Shown here: piece after piece, positions 53,806 to 63,261 of the stretch
How the letters are laid out: the number at the start of each line of letters is the position of its first letter
How positions within the stretch are numbered: the stretch's first letter is position 1
Source of the DNA: Pseudooceanicola sp. HF7
GTDB lineage: Bacteria > Pseudomonadota > Alphaproteobacteria > Rhodobacterales > Rhodobacteraceae
Reading direction: 5' to 3'
DNA length: 64,000 nt
Assembly (NCBI RefSeq): GCF_011806405.1
Contig: NZ_JAATOW010000009.1
Span: forward strand, 1-64,000
Made by a program: the position numbers and the translations under genes
The notes under the pieces: generated by a model
What the model saw: only the letters and a program-made list of their open reading frames with translations
The model's database searches: none
Told to the model about the DNA's origin: nothing

Positions 53806-54570
53806 TTGGGTATCGACTACGTTCTGTTCGACAGGCTCTGCGAGCTGTCATCACGCTTCCGGCCGGAAGGCCGGAGCCTGATGCTTGGCCGCCAGGGTTT
53901 CTCGATCCAGAGCAAGTTCGCGAAGCGCTACGAAAGTTCCCTGGCCCAGCATGGGCTGGAGGGGCGGCGCTTCGACTACCTGCAAGAGGACGGTTTCTGC
54001 GAGACGCTGATGCGCAAGCTCGGCTTTGGCGAGATCGAGACGATGGACTTTTCCGATTACGAGGGCGCGGCGATCCTGCAGGATCTGAACCGCCCCGTTC
54101 CGGCGCAGCTAGAAAACCAGTTCGGCTTCATCTTCGACGGTGGCACGATCGAACATGTCTTCAATGTGCCGCAGGCGCTTGAGAACCTGTTCAAGATGCT
54201 GAAGCCGGGCGGTCGCCTGGTCTCTGCCAACGGGATGAACGGATGGATGGGGCACGGGTTCTACCAGTTCAATCCGGAACTGGTCTGGACCTTCTGGCGC
54301 CGGATGGCGCACTGCAACCTGGTCGACTGCCGCGCGATCAAGAAGACGCCGCTGCCGGAACCGCAGCACATGGCCCTGCCGGATCCGGCAGAGACGGGAC
54401 ACCGCCTGCGCTTCAAGGAGAATTTCCCTGAAGGCCAAGTCTACCTCTACTACGAGGTGGAAAAGACGACCGAGGCACGCCTCGGGGATATTGCGCTGCA
54501 AAGCGATTACGAAACGACTTGGGCATCGCATGGCAAGGCCGGCGAGACCAACCTGGGAATTGGAGGATAG
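53806..54570 (+). CDS. Methyltransferase-like protein inside the nuo operon
   Basis: A 254-residue soluble protein read from a TTG at 53806; GGAGG seven bases upstream and the 3-base gap after nuoH support this start. The fold looks like a class-I SAM methyltransferase: [20 protein letters not shown] (motif II/post-I region) and [20 protein letters not shown] (motif III). However the canonical glycine-rich motif I (GxGxG) is absent; in its place the N-terminus has [20 protein letters not shown]. Its end supplies the nuoI ribosome-binding site. By position it could modify or help assemble complex I, as NDUFAF5/7 do in mitochondria; this is inference. Confidence 0.75.
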   Translation: MGIDYVLFDRLCELSSRFRPEGRSLMLGRQGFSIQSKFAKRYESSLAQHGLEGRRFDYLQEDGFCETLMRKLGFGEIETMDFSDYEGAAILQDLNRPVPAQLENQFGFIFDGGTIEHVFNVPQALENLFKMLKPGGRLVSANGMNGWMGHGFYQFNPELVWTFWRRMAHCNLVDCRAIKKTPLPEPQHMALPDPAETGHRLRFKENFPEGQVYLYYEVEKTTEARLGDIALQSDYETTWASHGKAGETNLGIGG

Positions 54571-54574
54571 CCTC

Positions 54575-55069
54575 ATGGCCAGCGTCGACTATACCCGCGC
54601 CGCCAAATACTTCCTGCTCTTTGACATGTTCAAAGGGTTCAAGATGGGGCTGAAGTACTTCTTCAAGCCGAAGGCAACGCTGAACTACCCGCACGAAAAG
54701 GGGCCCCTGTCGCCCCGTTTCCGCGGTGAACACGCGCTGCGCCGCTATCCCAACGGGGAAGAGCGCTGCATCGCCTGCAAGCTGTGCGAAGCGATCTGCC
54801 CGGCGCAGGCCATCACCATCGATGCCGAACCGCGCGAAGACGGCAGCCGCCGCACCACGCGCTACGACATCGACATGACCAAGTGCATCTACTGCGGCTT
54901 CTGCCAGGAAGCCTGCCCGGTGGACGCGATCGTCGAGGGGCCGAACTTCGAATTCGCCACCGAGACCCGCGAAGAGCTGTTCTACGACAAGCAGAAGCTG
55001 CTGGATAACGGCGAACGCTGGGAAGCAGAGATCGCGCGCAACCTCGAGCTGGATGCGCCCTACCGATGA
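54575..55069 (+). CDS. nuoI: NADH-quinone oxidoreductase subunit I
   Basis: NuoI (TYKY type) carries clusters N6a and N6b. The ATG at 54575 gives 164 residues; GGAGGA lies inside the end of the preceding gene. The two ferredoxin motifs are complete: C65-C68-C71-C75 ([15 protein letters not shown]) and C104-C107-C110-C114 ([15 protein letters not shown]). The N-terminal amphipathic helices ([19 protein letters not shown]) seat it on the membrane arm. Confidence 0.98.
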   Translation: MASVDYTRAAKYFLLFDMFKGFKMGLKYFFKPKATLNYPHEKGPLSPRFRGEHALRRYPNGEERCIACKLCEAICPAQAITIDAEPREDGSRRTTRYDIDMTKCIYCGFCQEACPVDAIVEGPNFEFATETREELFYDKQKLLDNGERWEAEIARNLELDAPYR

Positions 55070-55135
55070 AACTCGTGCTTCGCCATATCCGGGCACGCGG
55101 CGCCGATGAGGGTCTTCGGACCGGGGGAGGTCACC

Positions 55136-55543
55136 ATGGCTGATCCCCTGAATCCGTTCGAGTATTTCATCCAGCAGGCGCAGGACATGGCCAAGTCGAT
55201 GAATCCGGCGCTGGAGAACTTCAATCCCAAGGGGTTCGAGGCGCTCTGGCCGACGATGCCGAAGGAGTGGATGGAATTCACCTTCGGCAAGAGCTTCAAC
55301 CGCGACGGCCTGGACAGCAAGACCCGGCTGATGCTGGTGCTGGCCGGTCTGACGATGCAAGGCGCGCAGGCGGACAGCCAGTTGCGCATCACGGTGCGCC
55401 ACCTCCTTGAGGCGGGCGCCAAGAAACAGGAAATCGCCGAGGCCATCGCACAGATGTCGATGTTCGCCGGTATACCCGCCATGACCCGAGCCGCTGCGCT
55501 TGCCAAGGAGGTCATGGACGAACAAGAGGATGATGAGACATGA
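55136..55543 (+). CDS. Carboxymuconolactone-decarboxylase-like protein inside nuo operon
   Basis: A 135-residue all-helical protein with CMD/AhpD-like pattern: [40 protein letters not shown] and [20 protein letters not shown]. It has no cysteine, so the peroxidatic CxxC of AhpD is missing; the single histidine in VRHLLEAG matches the conserved decarboxylase-family His. Within nuo it is unlikely to be a catabolic decarboxylase. The start ATG 55136 follows GGGGGAGG; nuoJ begins inside its last codon. Confidence 0.82.
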   Translation: MADPLNPFEYFIQQAQDMAKSMNPALENFNPKGFEALWPTMPKEWMEFTFGKSFNRDGLDSKTRLMLVLAGLTMQGAQADSQLRITVRHLLEAGAKKQEIAEAIAQMSMFAGIPAMTRAAALAKEVMDEQEDDET

Positions 55544-56148
55544 CTGTCGCCGCCTTCTCCTTCTACCTCTTCGCGCTCTGCGCGATTGTCGGGGGGCTTT
55601 TCACCGTGGTTTCGCGGAATCCCGTGCACTCGGTGCTCTGGCTGATCATGACCTTCCTCTCTGCGGCGGGGCTTTTCGTGCTGCTCGGGGCGGAGTTCGT
55701 CGCGATGCTGCTGATCATCGTCTACGTGGGCGCGGTCGCGGTGCTCTTCCTCTTCGTGGTCATGATGCTGGATGTCGACTTCGCCGAGCTCAAGGCAGAG
55801 ATGGCAAAGTACATGCCGCTGGCCCTGCTGATCGGGTTGATCCTGCTGATGCAATTCGGCATCGCCTTCGGCAACTGGACCGCCGCGGAAGGCGCTCAGG
55901 CCGCCCGGACCGCCGTGACCCCCGAGGGGATGACCAATACCGCCGCCCTGGGTCTGCTGCTTTACGACCGCTACTTCCTGGCCTTCCAACTGGCCGGCCT
56001 GGTGCTGCTGGTGGCGATGATCGGGGCCATCGTGCTGACCCTGCGCCACCGTCAGGACATCAAGCGTCAGGACGTGCTGCAGCAGATGTGGCGTGATCCG
56101 GCCAAGGCGATGGAACTGAAAGATGTGAAACCGGGGCAGGGGCTTTGA
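55540..56148 (+). CDS. nuoJ: NADH-quinone oxidoreductase subunit J
   Basis: NuoJ (ND6 type, 202 residues) has five predicted helices. The third helix carries the conserved pi-bulge segment [20 protein letters not shown], the gate that couples quinone reduction to proton pumping. The N-terminus [20 protein letters not shown] and [20 protein letters not shown] follow the family. It overlaps the preceding gene by four bases. Confidence 0.96.
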   Translation: MTVAAFSFYLFALCAIVGGLFTVVSRNPVHSVLWLIMTFLSAAGLFVLLGAEFVAMLLIIVYVGAVAVLFLFVVMMLDVDFAELKAEMAKYMPLALLIGLILLMQFGIAFGNWTAAEGAQAARTAVTPEGMTNTAALGLLLYDRYFLAFQLAGLVLLVAMIGAIVLTLRHRQDIKRQDVLQQMWRDPAKAMELKDVKPGQGL

Positions 56149-56229
56149 GCCTGAACGCACCGGACCAAGCCGCCGCCGGGGCCAGAACCCTGGGACGGGC
56201 AGCCAGAAAGAATTGAGGGACCGAGGGAC

Positions 56230-56535
56230 ATGATCGGAATCGAACATTACCTGACCGTCGCGGCGACGCTGTTCGTCATCGGCATCTTCGGGATATTCCT
56301 GAACCGAAAGAACGTGATCATCCTGCTGATGAGCATCGAGCTCATCCTGCTGTCGGTGAACATCAACCTGGTGGCCTTCTCCAGTTTCCTGGGGGATCTC
56401 GCCGGTCAGGTCTTCACGCTCTTCGTGCTGACGGTGGCGGCTGCGGAAGCCGCGATCGGGCTTGCCATCCTGGTCTGCTTCTTCCGCAACCGCGGCACCA
56501 TCGCCGTGGAAGACGTCAACGTGATGAAAGGCTGA
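56230..56535 (+). CDS. nuoK: NADH-quinone oxidoreductase subunit K
   Basis: NuoK (ND4L type) has 101 residues and three helices. The membrane-embedded glutamates needed for proton transfer are present: [20 protein letters not shown] and [35 protein letters not shown] lies before the ATG. The 81-base spacer from nuoJ shows no ORF. nuoL follows after 4 bases. Confidence 0.97.
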   Translation: MIGIEHYLTVAATLFVIGIFGIFLNRKNVIILLMSIELILLSVNINLVAFSSFLGDLAGQVFTLFVLTVAAAEAAIGLAILVCFFRNRGTIAVEDVNVMKG

Positions 56536-56539
56536 GCCC

Positions 56540-58690
56540 ATGGTATCGATCATCCTCTTCGCGCCCCTGATCGGGGCCGTGATCGCGGGCTTCGGCTGGC
56601 GGCTGATCACGGTCAAGGGTGCGCAATACCTGACCACGGGCCTATTGTTCCTGGCCTGCCTGCTGAGCTGGATCGTGTTCTTCAACACGCCCGAGCAGAC
56701 CCAGTACATCCCGCTGATGCGCTGGATCGAAAGTGGCGCGCTGTCGATCGAATGGGGTATCCGGCTGGACCGGCTGACCTCCATCATGCTGGTCGTCGTC
56801 ACCACGGTCTCTGCGCTCGTGCACCTCTACAGCTTCGGCTACATGGCGCATGATGAGAACTTCAAGGAAACCGAGGAATACCGTCCCCGGTTCTTCGCCT
56901 ACCTGTCCTTCTTCACCTTCACCATGCTGATGCTGGTCACCTCGGACAACCTGGTGCAGATGTTCTTCGGCTGGGAAGGCGTGGGCCTGGCGTCCTACCT
57001 GCTGATCGGCTTCTACTACAAGAAGCCCTCTGCCGGTGCCGCGGCCATGAAGGCCTTCGTCGTGAACCGGGTCGGTGACTTCGGCTTCGCACTTGGCATC
57101 GTTGCGCTGTTCTTCCTGACCGACAGCGTCAGCTTCGACGTGATCTTCGCCCAGGCACCGGTGCTGGCTCAAACCAGCCTGCATTTCCTGTGGCGCGACT
57201 GGAACGCGGCAGAGCTGATCGCCTTCCTGCTCTTCATCGGCGCGATGGGTAAGTCGGCACAACTGTTCCTGCACACCTGGCTGCCGGACGCGATGGAAGG
57301 CCCGACGCCCGTGTCGGCGCTGATCCACGCCGCGACCATGGTCACCGCCGGTGTCTTCCTCGTCTGCCGCATGTCGCCGCTGATGGAATACGCTCCCCAT
57401 GCGACGGCCTTCATCACCTTCCTGGGTGCCACGACGGCCTTCTTCGCCGCGACCGTGGGTCTGGTTCAGACCGACATCAAGCGCGTCATCGCCTATTCGA
57501 CCTGTTCCCAGCTGGGCTACATGTTCGTCGCAGCCGGCGTTGGTGTCTACTCGGCGGCCATGTTCCACCTGCTGACCCATGCCTTCTTCAAGGCGCTGCT
57601 GTTCCTCTGCGCCGGTTCGGTGATCCACGGGATGCACCACGAGCAGGACATGCGGAACTACGGCGGTCTGCGCAAGAAACTGCCCTATACCTTCTGGGCG
57701 ATGATCCTGGGCACTCTTGCCATCACCGGCGTCGGCATTCCCTTCACCCACATCGGCTTTGCCGGCTACCTCTCCAAGGACGCGATCATCGAGAGCGCCT
57801 GGGGCGGTGTCGGGGCGGGCTATGCCTTCTGGATGCTGGTCATCGCGGCGGCCTTCACCAGCTTCTATTCCTGGCGGCTGATCTTCCTGACCTTCTTCGG
57901 CGAGGCGCGCGGTGACAAGCACACCCATGAGCACGCCCATGAAAGCCCGAAGGTCATGCTGATCCCGCTCGGCGTGCTGAGCCTTGGCGCGATCTTCTCC
58001 GGGATGCTCTGGTACAACTCCTTCTTCGGCGATCATGACTCCGTGAACCGCTTCTTCGGTATCCCTGCTCACGCGGAAGCCACTGAAGGCGGTGACGCGC
58101 ATGGCGAAGTGGCAGACGCCGGACATGGTGCCGAAGGCAGTGTGCTCGCGACAACGGACCACGCAGCCGAGGGCGAAAACGCCGCCGAAGGCGATCACGC
58201 CGCAGCGGCCGGCCACATGGCTGAAGCTGGTGTTGCCCCTGAGGGTGCGATCTTCATGGCGCCGGACAACCACGTGATGGAAGAAGCCCACCATGCCCCG
58301 ACCTGGGTCAAGCTGAGCCCGTTCTTCGCGATGCTCGGCGGCCTGATCGTGGCCTGGCTGTTCTACATCAAGTTCACCTGGTTGCCGGCCCGCTTCGCGG
58401 AAACCAACCGTCCGCTCTACCTGTTCCTGCTGAACAAGTGGTACTTCGATGAGATCTACGACGCTGTCTTCGTGAAGAACGCGAGCCGCCTTGGCCGCCT
58501 GTTCTGGAAGGGCGGTGACGGCAAGATCGTCGACGGCTCCATCAACGGGCTTGCGATGGGGATCATTCCCTATTTCACGCGCCTCGCGGGGCGGTGGCAG
58601 TCCGGCTACATCTTCACCTATGCCTTCGCGATGGTTATCGGCATCGCAGTCTTCGTTACCTGGATGACGCTCACCGGAGGGGCGGAATAA
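56540..58690 (+). CDS. nuoL: NADH-quinone oxidoreductase subunit L with His/Ala-rich insertion
   Basis: NuoL (ND5 type) is the distal antiporter-like subunit with the long lateral helix, here 716 residues against about 613 in E. coli. Core segments are [40 protein letters not shown] (pump lysine/glutamate region) and [20 protein letters not shown]. The extra length is mainly at about 511-590, a soluble stretch rich in Ala, Gly, His and Glu ([35 protein letters not shown]) between the last core helices, plus a [12 protein letters not shown] loop near 456. Its stop shares a base with nuoM. Confidence 0.96.
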   Translation: MVSIILFAPLIGAVIAGFGWRLITVKGAQYLTTGLLFLACLLSWIVFFNTPEQTQYIPLMRWIESGALSIEWGIRLDRLTSIMLVVVTTVSALVHLYSFGYMAHDENFKETEEYRPRFFAYLSFFTFTMLMLVTSDNLVQMFFGWEGVGLASYLLIGFYYKKPSAGAAAMKAFVVNRVGDFGFALGIVALFFLTDSVSFDVIFAQAPVLAQTSLHFLWRDWNAAELIAFLLFIGAMGKSAQLFLHTWLPDAMEGPTPVSALIHAATMVTAGVFLVCRMSPLMEYAPHATAFITFLGATTAFFAATVGLVQTDIKRVIAYSTCSQLGYMFVAAGVGVYSAAMFHLLTHAFFKALLFLCAGSVIHGMHHEQDMRNYGGLRKKLPYTFWAMILGTLAITGVGIPFTHIGFAGYLSKDAIIESAWGGVGAGYAFWMLVIAAAFTSFYSWRLIFLTFFGEARGDKHTHEHAHESPKVMLIPLGVLSLGAIFSGMLWYNSFFGDHDSVNRFFGIPAHAEATEGGDAHGEVADAGHGAEGSVLATTDHAAEGENAAEGDHAAAAGHMAEAGVAPEGAIFMAPDNHVMEEAHHAPTWVKLSPFFAMLGGLIVAWLFYIKFTWLPARFAETNRPLYLFLLNKWYFDEIYDAVFVKNASRLGRLFWKGGDGKIVDGSINGLAMGIIPYFTRLAGRWQSGYIFTYAFAMVIGIAVFVTWMTLTGGAE

Positions 58691-60240
58691 TGAGCAACCT
58701 ACTCTCCATCGTCACATTCATGCCCGCCATCGCGGCGCTGATCCTGGCGGTCTTCCTGCGGGGCGAGGACGGCGCGGCACAGCGCAACGCGAAATGGGTC
58801 GCGCTGATCGCCACCACGCTGACTTTCGTCGTCTCTCTCTTCATCCTGGCCGGTTTCGATCCGTCGAACACCGGGTTCCAGATGGTCGAGGAACGCGACT
58901 GGCTGCTGGGCCTCAAGTACAAGATGGGCGTCGACGGGATCTCAGTTCTCTTCGTCCTGCTGACCACCTTCATGATGCCGCTGACGATCTGGGCCTCTTG
59001 GGGCGTCAAGACGCGCGTCAAGGAATACATGATCGCCTTCCTGCTGCTTGAGACCCTGATGCTGGGTGTCTTCATGGCGCTGGACATGGTCCTGTTCTAC
59101 CTCTTCTTCGAGGCGGGCCTGATCCCGATGTTCCTGATCATCGGCATCTGGGGCGGGGCGAACCGGATCTACGCGAGCTTCAAGTTCTTCCTCTACACGT
59201 TCCTCGGCTCCGTCCTGATGCTGGTCGCGATGGTGGTGATGTACACGGAGGCCGGCACCGCCGACATCCCGACGCTGCTGACCTTCGACTTCGCCTCCAC
59301 CCCGATGACCGTGCTGGGCCTGAACATAATGGGCGGCATGCAGACGCTGCTGTTCATCGCGTTCTTCGCCTCCTTCGCGGTGAAGATGCCGATGTGGCCG
59401 GTGCACACCTGGCTGCCGGATGCCCACGTGCAGGCGCCCACCGCGGGCTCCGTTGTGCTGGCGGCGATCCTGCTGAAGATGGGCGGCTACGGCTTCCTTC
59501 GCTTCAGCCTGCCGATGTTCCCGGTTGGTGCTGACGTCATGGCGCCGCTGGTGCTGTGGATGTCTGCCATCGCCATCGTCTACACCAGCCTCGTGGCGCT
59601 GGTGCAGGAGGACATGAAGAAGCTCATCGCCTATTCCTCCGTCGCGCACATGGGCTATGTCACCATGGGTATCTTCGCGGCGAACCAGCAGGGCGTGGAT
59701 GGGGCCATCTTCCAGATGCTGTCCCACGGCTTCATCTCCGGCGCGCTCTTCCTTTGCGTCGGCGTGATCTACGACCGGATGCACACCCGTGACATCGCTG
59801 CCTACGGCGGCCTGGTGAACCGGATGCCGGCCTATGCGCTGATCTTCATGTTCTTCACCATGGCGAACGTGGGCCTTCCCGGCACCTCCGGCTTCATCGG
59901 TGAATTCCTGACGCTGGTTGGTATCTTCCAGGTCAATACCTGGGTCGCGGTGGTCGCCACCTCCGGCGTGATCTTCTCTGCCGCCTATGCGCTGTTCCTT
60001 TACCGTCGGGTCGTCATGGGCGACCTGATCAAGGAGAGCCTGCGCTCCATCAAGGACATGAACACGCGTGAGAAGTGGATCTTCGCTCCGCTCGTGGCCA
60101 TGACCCTGCTGCTTGGCGTCTACCCCTCTCTTGTCACGGACATCATCGGCCCCTCGGTCGAGCTGCTTGTCGACAACCACGAAACCGCGCTTGCCGCGGC
60201 CGATCGCCTGGGCGATACGGCCATGGCCGCGTCTCACTGA
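58690..60240 (+). CDS. nuoM: NADH-quinone oxidoreductase subunit M
   Basis: NuoM (ND4 type, 516 residues) is an antiporter-like proton-pumping subunit. The ATG at 58690 overlaps the nuoL stop as TAATG; an open frame 32 codons longer lies within nuoL. Conserved parts: [40 protein letters not shown] (with the key Glu), [20 protein letters not shown] and [20 protein letters not shown]. Confidence 0.97.
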   Translation: MSNLLSIVTFMPAIAALILAVFLRGEDGAAQRNAKWVALIATTLTFVVSLFILAGFDPSNTGFQMVEERDWLLGLKYKMGVDGISVLFVLLTTFMMPLTIWASWGVKTRVKEYMIAFLLLETLMLGVFMALDMVLFYLFFEAGLIPMFLIIGIWGGANRIYASFKFFLYTFLGSVLMLVAMVVMYTEAGTADIPTLLTFDFASTPMTVLGLNIMGGMQTLLFIAFFASFAVKMPMWPVHTWLPDAHVQAPTAGSVVLAAILLKMGGYGFLRFSLPMFPVGADVMAPLVLWMSAIAIVYTSLVALVQEDMKKLIAYSSVAHMGYVTMGIFAANQQGVDGAIFQMLSHGFISGALFLCVGVIYDRMHTRDIAAYGGLVNRMPAYALIFMFFTMANVGLPGTSGFIGEFLTLVGIFQVNTWVAVVATSGVIFSAAYALFLYRRVVMGDLIKESLRSIKDMNTREKWIFAPLVAMTLLLGVYPSLVTDIIGPSVELLVDNHETALAAADRLGDTAMAASH

Positions 60241-60255
60241 TCTGGAGGCTACCTG

Positions 60256-61692
60256 ATGCTTCAGGCCGATCTGAACGTAATCCTGCCGGAGATCATACTG
60301 GCCTGCTGCGCCATGTTGGCGCTCGTCGGCGCGGTTTATACCAGCAAGGACAAGGCAGCCCCGGCGCTGGTCTGGGCCACGGCGGTCATCTTCGCCGTGA
60401 CGGCGCTGTGGATCGCGACGCGGGATGTGGCACCCACGGCCTTCCATGGCATGTTCATCGCGGACGGTTTCGCCCGCTATGCCAAGGTTGCCATCCTGCT
60501 GTCCGGCGCGGTCGTGCTGGTGATGGGGCAGGACTACATGTCCCGCCGTGGTCTGCTGACCTTTGAATACCCGATCCTGATCACCCTTGCGGTGGTCGGC
60601 ATGATGGTGATGGTCTCTGCCGGTGACCTGATCTCCCTCTACATGGGGCTGGAGCTGCAGTCGCTGGCGCTTTACGTCGTGGCCGCGCTGCGCCGTGACA
60701 GCATCAAGTCGACGGAATCCGGCCTGAAGTACTTCGTGCTGGGCTCGCTGTCGTCCGGTCTGGTGCTTTATGGTGCCTCGCTGGTCTATGGCTTCTCCGG
60801 CACCACGCTCTTCTCCGGCATCATCGAAGCCGCGGGCGAGGGGCGCGCGCCCCTCGGGCTGCTGTTCGGCCTGGTCTTCATGATCTCCGGCATGGCCTTC
60901 AAGGTCTCTGCCGTGCCCTTCCACATGTGGACCCCGGACGTCTACGAAGGCGCGCCGACCCCGGTTACCGCCTTCTTCGCGACCGCCCCCAAGATTGCCG
61001 CCATGGCGCTTTTCGCGCGGGTCGTGCATGACGCCTTCGGCGATATCGTGGCGGACTGGCAGCAGGTCATCGCGCTGATGTCGCTTCTGTCCATGTTCCT
61101 GGGCTCCATCGCGGCGATCGGTCAGACCAACATCAAGCGCCTGATGGCCTATTCCTCCATCGCGCACATGGGCTACGCCCTGATGGGCCTGGCCTCCGGC
61201 ACCCAGTTCGGCGTGCAGGCGATGCTGATCTACATGGCCATCTACGTGGTCATGAACATCGGGACCTTTGCCTTCATCATGACGCTTGAGCGTGACGGCC
61301 GTCCGGTTCTGGATATCGCGGCGCTCAAGGGCTACTCCACCACCAACCCGGGCCGTGCGCTGGCCGTGCTGATCCTGATGTTCTCCTTGGCCGGTGTTCC
61401 GCCGCTGGTGGGCTTCTTCGGCAAGCTCTACGTGCTGCGTGCGGCATACGAGGGCGGGCTGGCCTGGCTGGCCATCCTGGGTGTGGTCGCCTCTGTCATC
61501 GGTGCCTACTACTACCTGCGGATCGTCTACTACATGTACTTCGGTGAAAACTCCGAGCCGCTTCCGGCCACGAAGGCACCGATGCTGGCGGGGGCACTCA
61601 TGGTCTCTGCGGCGATCATGCTGCTGGGCGTCGTGAACCTCTTCGGGATCGAGGGCATCGCTGCGGCCGCTGCCCAGACCCTGGTGCAGTAA
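60256..61692 (+). CDS. nuoN: NADH-quinone oxidoreductase subunit N
   Basis: NuoN (ND2 type, 478 residues, about 14 helices) is the antiporter-like subunit nearest the hydrophilic arm and closes the nuo gene set. The marks are [40 protein letters not shown] and [28 protein letters not shown] stands before the ATG. The birA gene starts three bases after its stop, so nuo transcription continues. Confidence 0.97.
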   Translation: MLQADLNVILPEIILACCAMLALVGAVYTSKDKAAPALVWATAVIFAVTALWIATRDVAPTAFHGMFIADGFARYAKVAILLSGAVVLVMGQDYMSRRGLLTFEYPILITLAVVGMMVMVSAGDLISLYMGLELQSLALYVVAALRRDSIKSTESGLKYFVLGSLSSGLVLYGASLVYGFSGTTLFSGIIEAAGEGRAPLGLLFGLVFMISGMAFKVSAVPFHMWTPDVYEGAPTPVTAFFATAPKIAAMALFARVVHDAFGDIVADWQQVIALMSLLSMFLGSIAAIGQTNIKRLMAYSSIAHMGYALMGLASGTQFGVQAMLIYMAIYVVMNIGTFAFIMTLERDGRPVLDIAALKGYSTTNPGRALAVLILMFSLAGVPPLVGFFGKLYVLRAAYEGGLAWLAILGVVASVIGAYYYLRIVYYMYFGENSEPLPATKAPMLAGALMVSAAIMLLGVVNLFGIEGIAAAAAQTLVQ

Positions 61693-61695
61693 AAG

Positions 61696-62457
61696 GTGCT
61701 AGAGCCGATCCCGGAAGACTGGCCAGGAGGCTACGACCGGGTCGTGCTGGACTCCGTCGGGTCCACGCTGGACGAGGCGGCGCAACGGTTCGAAACCCTG
61801 CGTCGTCCGCTCTGGCTGATGGCCCGGGAACAGACCAAGGCCAGGGGCCGCCGCGGGCGGCCCTGGCTCGCCCCGAAGGGCAACTTTGCCGCCACGCTTG
61901 TCCTTCCCCTTGTCGAACCCCCTGAAAAGACCGCGCTGCGCAGCTTCGTTGCTGCCCTGGCCCTGCATGAAGCCGTCACCTCTCTGACCGGGCGGGCAGA
62001 GGGGCTGACGCTGAAGTGGCCCAATGACGTTCTTCTCAACGGTGGCAAGCTGGCCGGCATCCTGCTGGAAGGGATGAACCGGAAGGGGCAGACCGGACTG
62101 TCCATCGGGATCGGTGTGAACCTGCTGGAAGCCCCGGTGCCAGAAGAAGTGGAAGCCCGCGCGCTGCATCCCGTTTCCCTTCTGGCGGAAACCGGCGCCA
62201 AGGTGAGTCAGGAAGAGATGCTGAACGCCCTTGCGGTGGCCTATGCCGCCCATGAGGTGACCTTCCGCACCTTCGGCTTTGGCCCCATCCGCCAGGCCTG
62301 GCTGCAACGCGCCAGCCATGTCGGACAACAGATCACGGCCCGTTTCGGCAATACCGAGTTGACCGGTATCTTCGAAACGGTGGATGAAAAAGGTCACCTG
62401 GTGCTTGCAACAGGTGCGACCCGGCACAGGATCGCGGCTGCGGACGTCTTCTTCTGA
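61696..62457 (+). CDS. birA: Biotin-[acetyl-CoA-carboxylase] ligase
   Basis: A class-I biotin protein ligase of 253 residues that activates biotin to biotinyl-AMP and attaches it to carboxylase carriers. The GTG start at 61696 follows AAAAG closely behind nuoN. The biotinyl-AMP loop is KARGRRGRPWLAPKGNFAAT (about 49-68), with LKWPNDVLLNGGKLAGILLE and IGIGVNLLEAP. There is no N-terminal winged helix, so unlike E. coli BirA it is not a repressor. It is part of the conserved nuoN-birA-coaX-rnj string. Confidence 0.95.
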   Translation: MLEPIPEDWPGGYDRVVLDSVGSTLDEAAQRFETLRRPLWLMAREQTKARGRRGRPWLAPKGNFAATLVLPLVEPPEKTALRSFVAALALHEAVTSLTGRAEGLTLKWPNDVLLNGGKLAGILLEGMNRKGQTGLSIGIGVNLLEAPVPEEVEARALHPVSLLAETGAKVSQEEMLNALAVAYAAHEVTFRTFGFGPIRQAWLQRASHVGQQITARFGNTELTGIFETVDEKGHLVLATGATRHRIAAADVFF

Positions 62458-62481
62458 CCCAGGCCCGCGAGGGAGGATCAC

Positions 62482-63261
62482 ATGCTTCTGGCCATCGATT
62501 GCGGTAACACCAATACCGTCTTCTCCATCTGGGACGGAGAGCGCTTTCTCTGCACGCTCCGCACCTCGACCGAGCATCAGCGCACGGCGGACCAATATTA
62601 CGTCTGGCTGTCGACCCTGCTGGCCCATCATCGCATCCCGATGGATATCGATGCGATGATCATCTCGACCACCGTGCCGCGGGTGGTCTTCAACCTGCGG
62701 GTCCTGTCGGATCGCTATTTCAACTGCCGCCCCCTTGTGGTGGGAAAGCCCGAATGCCTGCTGCCCAATCCGCCGCGCGTGGACGAGGGGACGCAGGTGG
62801 GCCCGGACCGGCTGGTCAATGCTGCCGGCGCCTTCGAGCGCTACGGCGGCGATATCATCGTGGTCGATTTCGGCACGGCCACGACCTTTGACGTGGTGGC
62901 CGAAGACGGCGCTTACGTCGGCGGCGTGATCGCTCCGGGCGTGAACCTGTCGCTCCAGGCGCTGCACGAAATGGCCGCCGCCCTGCCGCATGTGGACGTG
63001 ACCCGCCCGCAGAAGGTGATCGGCACGAATACGGTGACCTGTATGCAGAGCGGCGTCTTCTGGGGCTATATCGGCCTGGTTCGGGAGATTTGCGAGCGGA
63101 TACGCAGCGAATATGACCGGCCCATGCGGATTATCTCGACCGGGGGGCTTGCGCCGCTGTTCGCGCAGGGCGATACGCTCTACGACCATTTCGATGAATT
63201 CCTGACCATTCACGGCCTCAGGATCATCCACGATTACAACAAAGCGTTAGGCAACCCATGA
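62482..63261 (+). CDS. coaX: Type III pantothenate kinase
   Basis: CoaX phosphorylates pantothenate in the first step of CoA synthesis. It is an ASKHA-fold enzyme of 259 residues. The marks are MLLAIDCGNTNTVFSIWDGE (phosphate loop, Asp6), VGPDRLVNAAGAFERYGGDI and VVDFGTATTFDVVAEDGAYV with the catalytic Asp. GGGAGGATCAC precedes the ATG. The stop overlaps the RNase J gene start by four bases. In this lineage it substitutes for CoaA. Confidence 0.97.
   Translation: MLLAIDCGNTNTVFSIWDGERFLCTLRTSTEHQRTADQYYVWLSTLLAHHRIPMDIDAMIISTTVPRVVFNLRVLSDRYFNCRPLVVGKPECLLPNPPRVDEGTQVGPDRLVNAAGAFERYGGDIIVVDFGTATTFDVVAEDGAYVGGVIAPGVNLSLQALHEMAAALPHVDVTRPQKVIGTNTVTCMQSGVFWGYIGLVREICERIRSEYDRPMRIISTGGLAPLFAQGDTLYDHFDEFLTIHGLRIIHDYNKALGNP

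Noticed and set aside
58942-61167. A 740-codon minus-strand open frame opposite nuoM/nuoN
   Set aside because: The His/Arg/Gln-rich translation is the mirror of membrane-protein codons; the sense strand encodes complete NuoM and NuoN.
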